Part shown: positions 24,955 through 33,261 of the stretch, in pieces
Layout: each line of letters opens with the position of its first letter
Position numbering within the stretch: the first letter of the stretch is position 1
Assembly (NCBI GenBank): GCA_049976245.1
Contig: JBMFIQ010000012.1
Coordinates: forward strand, 1-64,000
Reading direction: 5' to 3'
DNA: 64,000 bases
Source: Microbacter sp049976245
Lineage (GTDB): Bacteria; Bacteroidota; Bacteroidia; Bacteroidales; Paludibacteraceae
Made by a program: the position numbers and the translations under genes
The notes under the pieces: generated by a model
Told to the model about the DNA's origin: nothing
The model's database searches: none
The model's input: the letters and a program-made list of their open reading frames with translations, nothing else

Positions 24955-26934
24955 ATGAAGAAATCCCCTTTTGTTTTTGCGGGAATTGTCTTATTTGCCA
25001 TTTTGCTCGAATCTTGCAGCATTGAAGCCCGGTTAAAAAAAGCAAATGAAAAATATGCCATCGGCGAATATTTTGATGCAGGAAAAATATATCAAAGTAT
25101 TTACACTGGATTAGATTATTCCAAACGACAAATGAGAGCGTTCGCCGCATTCAGGCAAGGTGAGTGCAATCGATTGGACAACAATCCGCGTAAAGCGGCC
25201 AATGCCTACAATGCAGCCATTCGAAGCAAATACAGCAACGACACGGTTTACCTTCGATATGCTCAAGTACTGCAAGAACTTGGCAATTACACCGCTGCCA
25301 AATCAAATTACGAAACATTTTTGAAAACACACCCCAATGATCCATTGGGCCAAAGTGGCATAAAAGGATGTACACAGGCAGCTGCAGAAGCAAAATCAGA
25401 ACCTCAGTTCGTTGTGAAATATGCGGGAACATTCAACACCCGAAACAGTTCCGATTATTGTCCTGTTTTTACCGATGCAGAAGGAGATGCTTTGGTTTTT
25501 ACCTCAACACGTCCCGGAGCTACCATTCACAAAACAAGTTCCATAACCGGATTTACGCAAGGTGATCTCTACATCTCAGAAAAAAACGTCAATGATCAAT
25601 GGGGAAAACCTCATCCAATGGAAGGAGGCTTCAATACAGATTTTGATGAAGGAGCCGCTTCATTTACACAAGACGGAAAAACCATTTATTTTACGCGATG
25701 TCCCGTCATCAATGGACAAAACCTTGGAGCTCAAATTTTGACTTCCTATCGTTCCGGAGGACAATGGACTGAACCCGTTACTGTGATTTTATTCAAAGAC
25801 AGCACCATCACCGTAGCCCATCCGGCAATTAGCCCTCATGGAGATACGCTATACTTTGTTTCAGATGCACCGGGCGGATTTGGAGGAAAGGACATTTGGA
25901 TGAGCATTAAAGAAAATGATCATTGGTCAACGCCCCAAAACGTTGGTCCGGACATCAACACGGCAGGAAATGAAATGTTTCCTTATGTTGCAGCCGACGG
26001 TTCGCTCTATTTTTCTTCCGACGGCCATCCGGGATTGGGGGGATTGGACATTTATCATGCCGTTCGTACCAAAAACGGATGGAATGTTACACACATGCCC
26101 CCTCCGATCAATTCAAATGCGGACGATTTCGGCATCACATTTCAATTTCAACAACTTGAAGGATATTTTTCATCCAACCGTGGCGATGCCAGAGGCTATG
26201 ATCACATATGGCGTTTCGAACAACCAATCAACGAATATCTTCTCACCGGCTTTGTTTCCGACAACCAAAAGCAACGACTTGGAGATGCCATTGTTCGATT
26301 GATCGGAAATGATGGCACCAATGCGAAAATCAGGGTTAAAAAAGACGGCACCTATCGCTTTGAACTTCATCCAAACGTCGATTATGTCTTGTTGGCCACG
26401 TGTCGGGGATACCTCAATCAAGCCAACAAACTATCCACACAAGGAATCAAATCGAGCAAAAATTATTCCTTAAATTTTACATTAATCCCCATCGGAAAAC
26501 CCATTCAATTGGAAAATATTTTCTACAATTTTGGTCAATGGACTCTCACCAAAGAATCTGAAACATCTTTAAATGCATTGGTCAAAATATTAAAAGACAA
26601 TCCAACCGTCACGATTGAACTCGATTCTCACACCGATCATGTAGGAACAGCCGCTTACAATCAAACTCTATCGGAAAAAAGAGCTCAATCTGTGGTGGAT
26701 TATTTAATTCAAGCAGGAATTGCCCCCGACCGCCTTTCAGCGAAAGGATACGGATTTAGTCAACCGGTTGTGGTGGATGCTGCTTTAGCCAAAAAATATC
26801 CGTTCCTGAAAGAAGGCGCCATATTGGACGATACTTACATCAACAGCTTAACACCTGATCAACAAACCATTGCCAATCAAATTAACCGTCGAACTGAATT
26901 TAAGGTGATCAAAACCACGTACGGATTGAAATAA
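24955..26934 (+). CDS. PorE-like lipoprotein: TPR, PD40 propeller, CRD and OmpA domains
   Basis: A 659-residue lipoprotein (LLESC, lipidated Cys near residue 20). Domain order: TPR helices at ~28-140, PD40/WD40-like propeller blades at ~155-420 (GDTLYFVSDAPGGFGGKDIW), a carboxypeptidase-regulatory-like domain at ~425-515, and a C-terminal OmpA domain from ~525 with the peptidoglycan-binding pattern IELDSHTDHVGTAAYN and LSEKRAQSVVDYL. This order matches PorE of the type IX secretion system, which ties the machine to the cell wall. Other Bacteroidota proteins share the order, so a general peptidoglycan-anchoring role cannot be excluded. The DUF4954 gene follows 13 bases after the stop. Confidence 0.85.
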   Translation: MKKSPFVFAGIVLFAILLESCSIEARLKKANEKYAIGEYFDAGKIYQSIYTGLDYSKRQMRAFAAFRQGECNRLDNNPRKAANAYNAAIRSKYSNDTVYLRYAQVLQELGNYTAAKSNYETFLKTHPNDPLGQSGIKGCTQAAAEAKSEPQFVVKYAGTFNTRNSSDYCPVFTDAEGDALVFTSTRPGATIHKTSSITGFTQGDLYISEKNVNDQWGKPHPMEGGFNTDFDEGAASFTQDGKTIYFTRCPVINGQNLGAQILTSYRSGGQWTEPVTVILFKDSTITVAHPAISPHGDTLYFVSDAPGGFGGKDIWMSIKENDHWSTPQNVGPDINTAGNEMFPYVAADGSLYFSSDGHPGLGGLDIYHAVRTKNGWNVTHMPPPINSNADDFGITFQFQQLEGYFSSNRGDARGYDHIWRFEQPINEYLLTGFVSDNQKQRLGDAIVRLIGNDGTNAKIRVKKDGTYRFELHPNVDYVLLATCRGYLNQANKLSTQGIKSSKNYSLNFTLIPIGKPIQLENIFYNFGQWTLTKESETSLNALVKILKDNPTVTIELDSHTDHVGTAAYNQTLSEKRAQSVVDYLIQAGIAPDRLSAKGYGFSQPVVVDAALAKKYPFLKEGAILDDTYINSLTPDQQTIANQINRRTEFKVIKTTYGLK

Positions 26935-26947
26935 AACAACAAAGATT

Positions 26948-28996
26948 TTGCAACCAATGATTTACAGAGCATTAAAAACCGAAGAAATCAATCAGCTGAT
27001 TCAACAAGGATGCCAGGCTGACAATTGGGATCATGTGCGTGTGCACGAACAATTTAATCCGGCTTTTGTTCAAAAATCCAAATTTACCGGCCAAATTCAA
27101 CTGGGTGCATTTGAAACCGTCGTAGAATTGCAAGGCGGCATTAACATTCATTCGGGCATTTATGATGCTTGGCTCCACAATTGCACTGTCAGGGACAATG
27201 TTCTCATCCATACGGTTCGCGATTACATTGCAAATTACCACATCGAAGATCGTGTCATCATTTTCGATGTCAAATTGTTGGCAGTTGAAAACGAAACAAC
27301 TTTTGGGAATGGCATTCCTGTAGAAGCCATCAGCGAATCGGGCGGACGCGCCGTGATGATGTACGATCGACTTTCGGCTCAAATAGCTTATGTATTGGCA
27401 TTGTACCGTCATCGACCCGCCCTCATTTCATCGTTAGAAAAACGGATTATCGATTACAGCAATAGCATTCGGAGTGAGCACGGAATCATTGAATCCGGAT
27501 CCAAACTGTTTCGATGCGATACCATTGTAGATGTGAAAATTGGAAGATCGGCTCACATTGAAGGCGTCAGATTGATGCGTAATGGGAGCATCAACAGTGC
27601 CGATGATGATCCAGTTTACATTGGAGATGGCTGTCATTTGCACAACTTCATCATAAGTTCGGGAGCAAAAATCAACAACGCCACCCTCATTTCGAACAGC
27701 TTCATTGGACAAGGGTGCATTTTCGATAAACACTATTCCGCCGATCAATCGCTTTTCTTTTCCAATTGTCAGGGATTACACGGCGAAGCCTGTTCGATTT
27801 TTGCAGGACCTTTCACGGTGACCCACCATAAATCGACCCTGTTGATTGCCGGCATGTTTTCCTTTCTAAATGCCGGCAGCGGCTCCAACCAAAGCAATCA
27901 CTTATACAAATTAGGCCCCATTCATCAAGGGTTGGTCGAACGAGGCAGCAAAACCGGCAGTGATTCTTACATTCTTTGGCCTGCCAAAGTTGGCGCTTTT
28001 ACGTTTATCTCCGGCAGACACTATTCTCATTGCGATACCTCCGATCTCCCCTTCTCATACCTCATTGAACATAAAGACGAATCATACTTGTCACCTGCCA
28101 TTAACTTACGCAGCATTGGCACCATTCGCGATTCTCAAAAATGGCCTCATCGCGATATGAGACGCGGCAAAGACCATCTCGACTGCATCAATTATAACTT
28201 ATTAAGCCCTTATACGGTAGAAAGAATGGTGCGAGGACGCAACTTATTGCTCGAACTGAGGGAAAAAGATGAAACATGTGCTTTGTACAGACATCAGGGA
28301 GTGGTGATCGAAGCACGAATCTTGTCGAGAGGCATTCGTTTATACGAAAATGCCATTTGGAAATTTCTTGGAAACTCATTGATTACGCAATTGGAAAAGA
28401 CCGAAATGCCACTCACACCCGACGAAATTCAATGCTGCTTATCCCTTACCGAAGAAGACGGCCGTGAAAAGTGGGTCGATATTGCAGGCATGATTTGTCC
28501 AATCGAACCGCTCAATCGATTGCTGGAGAAAATTGAAAATGATGCATCCTTTTCACTCAATGAAATTCACGAATCATTTTGGGACATTCATCGCAACTAT
28601 TATCACTACGAATGGACGTGGGCATTCGACATGCTGACCCGTTGGACAAAAAAACAACCCGACCATTACACACCCCAAGATGTCATGTGTGTCGTTAAAC
28701 GATGGCTAAATGCTGTCCTTAACATTGACAACTGGCTGTACGAAGATGCAAAAAAGGAATTTGCGCTCAGCAAAAAAATAGGTTTTGGAACCGACGGCGA
28801 CGACTCGGACAAAGAAAAAGATTTTGAAAATGTGCGTGGAACGATGCAAACCAACGAATCCGTATTGACCATCAAACGCCATATGCAGGAAAAAGAACTC
28901 CTTGGCGAAAAAATCTTAAAACGAATCCTCGAAGCCAATCCGTCATTGACCGTCGATACAAAAGAATCATTGTGGCAAGACAATTCATGGTGTTAG
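26948..28996 (+). CDS. DUF4954 protein with left-handed beta-helix repeats
   Basis: A 682-residue protein that I place in the Bacteroidota family DUF4954. There is no signal peptide. Residues ~50-400 show hexapeptide-like repeats of a left-handed beta-helix, as in sugar-nucleotide acyltransferases (GCHLHNFIISSGAKINNATLISNSFIGQGC near 227-256). The C-terminal ~280 residues are helical and charged. No catalytic residues can be named. It follows the PorE-like gene by 13 bases and is probably co-transcribed. The function is unknown; a link to nucleotide-sugar metabolism is only suggested by the fold. Confidence 0.8.
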   Translation: MQPMIYRALKTEEINQLIQQGCQADNWDHVRVHEQFNPAFVQKSKFTGQIQLGAFETVVELQGGINIHSGIYDAWLHNCTVRDNVLIHTVRDYIANYHIEDRVIIFDVKLLAVENETTFGNGIPVEAISESGGRAVMMYDRLSAQIAYVLALYRHRPALISSLEKRIIDYSNSIRSEHGIIESGSKLFRCDTIVDVKIGRSAHIEGVRLMRNGSINSADDDPVYIGDGCHLHNFIISSGAKINNATLISNSFIGQGCIFDKHYSADQSLFFSNCQGLHGEACSIFAGPFTVTHHKSTLLIAGMFSFLNAGSGSNQSNHLYKLGPIHQGLVERGSKTGSDSYILWPAKVGAFTFISGRHYSHCDTSDLPFSYLIEHKDESYLSPAINLRSIGTIRDSQKWPHRDMRRGKDHLDCINYNLLSPYTVERMVRGRNLLLELREKDETCALYRHQGVVIEARILSRGIRLYENAIWKFLGNSLITQLEKTEMPLTPDEIQCCLSLTEEDGREKWVDIAGMICPIEPLNRLLEKIENDASFSLNEIHESFWDIHRNYYHYEWTWAFDMLTRWTKKQPDHYTPQDVMCVVKRWLNAVLNIDNWLYEDAKKEFALSKKIGFGTDGDDSDKEKDFENVRGTMQTNESVLTIKRHMQEKELLGEKILKRILEANPSLTVDTKESLWQDNSWC

Positions 28997-29478
28997 TGTA
29001 ATTTCACAAAACAAATCTGATCAATTTGTTAAATACCGACCACACATGTCGCCATATTAACGATTCTAAACCGATTCGATGACTCATGATGCATCAAGCT
29101 AAAACACAAAAAAGTTCGTCAGCGTTCTGTTTACACTAAAAAATTGGCAATAACCCTCAATAACTATTTGTTTATGTTATATTAACAAATTGTAATCATC
29201 TCGAAACAAACACACTACATCCATCAAGAAATATAAGGCTGGAAAAAAGAATCAATAAAGCATCATTTGGTGATTTTTTTATCTAATTTTGTCATGTTTT
29301 GCCATGTAGAGATTGCAATATCATCATTTCATCCATTTTTCGTATGGGTGTCATATCGGCAAACCATGCGTCAAATGATGCCAACGACAATGAATTGAAT
29401 CATTTGCAGAAATGAGATGTTTTGGTTGAGTTGTCTATCCACAGCGTAAAACGAATTTTAACCTTAAGGAAAACCAAA
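28997..29478. other. Intergenic region before the ETF operon
   Basis: No gene, repeat copy or hairpin terminator is recognised. TAATTTTG at 29284-29291 fits TAnnTTTG but has no TTG at the right distance, so it is only a weak promoter candidate for the ETF genes. Confidence 0.4.
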
Positions 29479-31140
29479 ATGGAAAAGAAAGATGTCGTTT
29501 CAACAGATGTATTGATCATTGGAGGAGGACCGGCCGGATTGGCGGTGTCGATACATCTTGCTGATTTATTGAAAAAAAGAGGTTTTAAAAAACGCATTTT
29601 ACTCATCGAAAAAGGAGCCTCCATTGGAAGTCACATTATTTCCGGGGCTGTAGTAAAGCCTGATGTGTTTCACACCTTGCTGCCTGACGTACCTTTTGAA
29701 GAAATTCCCTTCAACGCCAAAGTCACAAAGGACAAAACGGTGTTTTTTCTTTCAAAAAAAGTAGCTTTCGCATTGCCGTTTCATGTCCCTTACATGAACA
29801 ACAAAGGCAATTATACTGCCTCGTTAGGTCAACTTTGTCGTTTCCTGACTCAAAAAGCAGAAGAGAAAGGCGTCGAAGTTTATCCGGGATTTTCAGTCAG
29901 CGAGATCTTGTATCGTGATGGGAAGGTGATTGGCGCAAAAACCATCGACACAGGAGTCGATATCAATGGGAAACCATTGGAGAATTTTCAACCCGGGACA
30001 ACCATAGAAGCGCAATTGACCATCTTTGCGGAAGGAACACGCGGAAGTTTGACAAAACAACTCATTCGTCGTTTTGATCTCGACAAAGGGAAAAATCCAC
30101 AAATCTATTCGTTGGGATGCAAAGAACTATGGCGTGTGCCTGAAGGCACCATTCAACCCGGAGAAGTCTATCACACCATGGGCTATCCCTTGAATCTGCA
30201 TGAATTTGGCGGCGGATTCATTTACGGGTTAACGGAAAACCGCGTAGCTGTTGGACTGGTGGTTGGACTCGATTATCAGGATCCCACATTTGATGTTCAC
30301 GATGCCTTTCAAGTTTGGAAAACAACGCCTTTTGTCTCTTCATTCCTGAAAAACGGAAAACTATTGGAGTATGGCGCCAAAACACTTCCCGAAGGCGGAT
30401 ACTATTCCATCCCAAAACTTTACACGGATCATGCGCTCATTGTTGGCGACAGTGCAGGATTTCTGGCCATGCCTGCGTTAAAAGGCATTCATTTGGCTAT
30501 CACGTCAGGCATGTTGGCCGCAAAAACAGCCCTCGATGCATTTGAAAAAAATGATTTTTCGGAAAAAACACTTTTCAACTATGCCGCCTACGTGAAACAA
30601 AGTCTGCTGCACAAGGAGTTATATCCTGTTCGCAATGTACGTCAGGGATTCTCAAAAGGACTGATTTTAGGGGCTTTACACTTTGCAAATCAACTTATTA
30701 CAGGTGGTGCCGGCTTCTTTGGAAAACTGAAAGTGAAACCCGACAGCGAAATGACCAAAAAATTGAGCGAATTCAAAGGGAAAACATTTCGTGAACGATT
30801 CAAAAAAGAATTGGAGTTTGACAAGAAATTAACATTTGACAAAGTAACCGACGTCTATTACACCGGCGTTTTTCACGACGAACAACAAGTCCCACATGTA
30901 AAAATTAACAATCCGGCTTCATTTCAAGAAATCAACATCAAGGAATACGGAGCGCCTTGTCAATATTTTTGTTCGGCTGAAGTGTACGAACTACACACCG
31001 ACAAATCGGGGAATCAATCCATTAGAATCCATGCCGAGAATTGCCTACACTGCAAAACATGTGACATTAAAACACCAGGCGACGGCATCACTTGGTCAGT
31101 ACCTTACGGTGGGAACGGACCTGATTTTCAATACATGTAA
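29479..31140 (+). CDS. Electron-transfer flavoprotein:quinone oxidoreductase (ETF-QO)
   Basis: A 553-residue flavoprotein that passes electrons from reduced ETF to the membrane quinone pool. The FAD-binding Rossmann motif GGGPAGLA is near residues 15-22. The middle part contains AEGTRGSLTKQL and VGDSAGFLAMPALKGIH (second FAD motif). The C-terminal ferredoxin-like domain carries the 4Fe-4S ligands in PCQYFC and CLHCKTCDIKTP, about residues 497-530. The ATG at 29479 is preferred because the fold begins right after it; the upstream TTG start at 29422 adds an unsupported segment. The fused EtfBA gene follows 15 bases after the stop. Confidence 0.95.
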   Translation: MEKKDVVSTDVLIIGGGPAGLAVSIHLADLLKKRGFKKRILLIEKGASIGSHIISGAVVKPDVFHTLLPDVPFEEIPFNAKVTKDKTVFFLSKKVAFALPFHVPYMNNKGNYTASLGQLCRFLTQKAEEKGVEVYPGFSVSEILYRDGKVIGAKTIDTGVDINGKPLENFQPGTTIEAQLTIFAEGTRGSLTKQLIRRFDLDKGKNPQIYSLGCKELWRVPEGTIQPGEVYHTMGYPLNLHEFGGGFIYGLTENRVAVGLVVGLDYQDPTFDVHDAFQVWKTTPFVSSFLKNGKLLEYGAKTLPEGGYYSIPKLYTDHALIVGDSAGFLAMPALKGIHLAITSGMLAAKTALDAFEKNDFSEKTLFNYAAYVKQSLLHKELYPVRNVRQGFSKGLILGALHFANQLITGGAGFFGKLKVKPDSEMTKKLSEFKGKTFRERFKKELEFDKKLTFDKVTDVYYTGVFHDEQQVPHVKINNPASFQEINIKEYGAPCQYFCSAEVYELHTDKSGNQSIRIHAENCLHCKTCDIKTPGDGITWSVPYGGNGPDFQYM

Positions 31141-31155
31141 AAACAACACAACACC

Positions 31156-33102
31156 ATGGCTTTAACAATCATAAGTTTAATAAAACAAGTGCCGCTCCCG
31201 TCGGAAATGAGAATGGGAGAAGACGGACTAATGGATCGAACCAAAGCCAAATCAATCATCAACATCGATTGTCAATTTGGCTTAGAAGCAGGATTGCAAC
31301 TCAAAAAACAATTTCCCGAAGCCAAACTCATTGTTTGCTCCATGGGGCCGCAATCCTTTGAACCTTCATTGAAAAAAGCAATTTCAATGGGTTATGACGA
31401 AGCATACCTATTATCCGACAGACGATTAGGTGGAAGTGATACTTTTGCAACGGGACTTGCCATTGCCACCATGCTGAAACATCTTGGATTCACCAAAGAG
31501 GCAAAAGAACCGTTTATTGTGTTAGCCGGACGTCAAACAAGCGATGGCGATACCGCTCATGTGCCTTCGCAAGTAGCTGAAAATCTGGGAATTCCTCAAG
31601 CTACTTTTGTGGAACGCATCAAAGCCGACGAAACCGGGAACATCATTGCCAAACGCATCATTGAAGGCGGATACCAAATGATGAAGCTGCCTTTGCCATG
31701 TGTCATTTCATTGACTCCAACAGGCATTCCGCCGAGAAAACCCTCTTTGTCAGGAGCAATTAAAGCACGAAACACGTCAGTCACCGTTTTCAACATTGAC
31801 GACATTGGACTCACCTCAACCAAAATAGGCTTGAATGGGTCCCCTACCATTGTGGCACATGTTGAAAACATTGTCAGTGAGCGTCCTCCCGTGCTCATGG
31901 CCACCGGACATACCGAAACGCAATTAGTGAACAGCTTTATTGACAACCTCTCAAAACGGGGACATACGGTCATCCGAAAAGAACAAAAAGAAGAAAAAAC
32001 CAAAACTACGCCGGAATTTCCATATTACGACAATCGTCATGGAGCAAAGGGAATTCTCACATGGGCTGAAATTGCCAACAATAAGATTGTCAGACCTTCC
32101 ATTGAATTGCTAACTCCTGCACGCAAGTTAGCGGATCAATTAGGAAATGACACAAAGATCACAACGGTACTCATTGGGAAGGATGTAAAAGAGCTCTCGT
32201 CCGAACTCATCGAATACGGCTCGGATGAAGTCATTGTGGTGGAAAATGACAAACTGAAAGAATATTTAGTACTCCCGTTTTCGTCCATCATCGCGCAAAT
32301 TATCAAAGAGCGTAATCCTGAAATTGTGCTTTTTGCAGCCACCACTTCAGGTAGAGAGCTTGCTCCCCGCATTGCAGTCAAAACAGGAAGCGGAGTAACA
32401 GCCGATTGCACGGGACTTGAAATCGGGGAATATGTCAATCGCAAAGAAAAGGTGATCAACAAACCGATTTTACATTCCCGAAGACCAACCTACGGTGAAA
32501 GCAAATTGGCCACCATCCTGGGATTTGAATATCCACAAATCTCAACAGCCAGACCCGGCACTTTTGAAATCCCGCAAAAACAACCAAATCGAACCGGCAT
32601 TGTCTCCACTTTTGACCCCAAATTAACGGAAGATGAATTTCGGGTTGAGATTTTAGAAACCGTGCGTGGAGATGGCGGATTGCAAAATTTATTCGAAGCA
32701 GACATCATTGTTGCCGGCGGTCGGGGCACAACGGTTGATAACTTGACGTTGATCAAAAAATTAGCGGAGGCACTGAAAAGCAAAAACATCAAAGCTGAAT
32801 GGGCTTGCAGCCGCGTGGTTGTGGATGAGGGTTTTGCCGAATATGCACGTCAAATAGGACAAACAGGAAAAACAGTTCGTCCAAAGATATACATCGCAGT
32901 AGGCATCTCCGGTGCCATCCAACACATTGCCGGCATGAAAGAATCAGGCACCATCATTGCCATCGATCACAATCCCAAAGCCTCCATCTTTCAATTTGCC
33001 GATTGCGGCATTGTAGGCGAATATCAGGATATTTTGCCCGAACTGATTGAACGGGTCAACAACGGCTTCACTTTTGGATTGGATCCAATTCATACAGTTT
33101 AA
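31156..33102 (+). CDS. Fused electron-transfer flavoprotein, beta plus alpha subunits
   Basis: A 648-residue single polypeptide. Residues ~1-255 are the EtfB part (IISLIKQVPLP, then FATGLAIATML and the AGRQTSDGDTAHVPSQVAENLG motif that contacts AMP/FAD). Residues ~295-640 are the EtfA part, with the C-terminal FAD-binding signature VVDEGFAEYARQIGQTGKTVRPKIYIAVGIS split here as VDEGFAEYARQIGQTG near 556-571, followed by ISGAIQHIAGM and IDHNPKA. ETFs are usually encoded by two genes. No frameshift or stop lies at the joint (~255-295), so this is a true fusion. It forms an operon with ETF-QO, probably feeding acyl-CoA or amino-acid oxidation electrons to quinone. Confidence 0.93.
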   Translation: MALTIISLIKQVPLPSEMRMGEDGLMDRTKAKSIINIDCQFGLEAGLQLKKQFPEAKLIVCSMGPQSFEPSLKKAISMGYDEAYLLSDRRLGGSDTFATGLAIATMLKHLGFTKEAKEPFIVLAGRQTSDGDTAHVPSQVAENLGIPQATFVERIKADETGNIIAKRIIEGGYQMMKLPLPCVISLTPTGIPPRKPSLSGAIKARNTSVTVFNIDDIGLTSTKIGLNGSPTIVAHVENIVSERPPVLMATGHTETQLVNSFIDNLSKRGHTVIRKEQKEEKTKTTPEFPYYDNRHGAKGILTWAEIANNKIVRPSIELLTPARKLADQLGNDTKITTVLIGKDVKELSSELIEYGSDEVIVVENDKLKEYLVLPFSSIIAQIIKERNPEIVLFAATTSGRELAPRIAVKTGSGVTADCTGLEIGEYVNRKEKVINKPILHSRRPTYGESKLATILGFEYPQISTARPGTFEIPQKQPNRTGIVSTFDPKLTEDEFRVEILETVRGDGGLQNLFEADIIVAGGRGTTVDNLTLIKKLAEALKSKNIKAEWACSRVVVDEGFAEYARQIGQTGKTVRPKIYIAVGISGAIQHIAGMKESGTIIAIDHNPKASIFQFADCGIVGEYQDILPELIERVNNGFTFGLDPIHTV

Positions 33103-33119
33103 ACAACGCCTTTTCAACA

Positions 33120-33158
33120 ACGGACATCCCTTCACATCGTGTGAGGAGGTGTCCGTTT
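33120..33158 (+). terminator. Hairpin after the ETF operon
   Basis: ACGGACA (33120-33126) pairs with TGTCCGT (33150-33156), and an inner TCACA/TGTGA stem adds stability. It lies 18 bases after the EtfBA stop. The T tail is short (TTT), so termination is plausible but not certain. Confidence 0.6.
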
Positions 33159-33223
33159 CGTGTTGATACGCGCTCAAGATCAGCGGTCTGAAAATAACCA
33201 ATGATCACACCGCCAAAAAGTAT

Positions 33224-33231
33224 TATCTTTG
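33224..33231 (+). promoter_or_regulatory. -7 box before the lptD-like gene
   Basis: TATCTTTG overlaps the in-frame TTG at 33229, arguing that translation starts later, at the ATG at 33262. No TTG at -33 spacing is present. Confidence 0.55.
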
Positions 33232-33261
33232 CATGAAATCAGGCAGTTCTACACACGTCGC

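Noticed and set aside
29284..29291. Promoter for the ETF operon
   Set aside because: TAATTTTG fits the -7 consensus, but the nearest TTG is only 14 bases away and the DNA is T-rich, so chance match is likely. Not listed as a feature.
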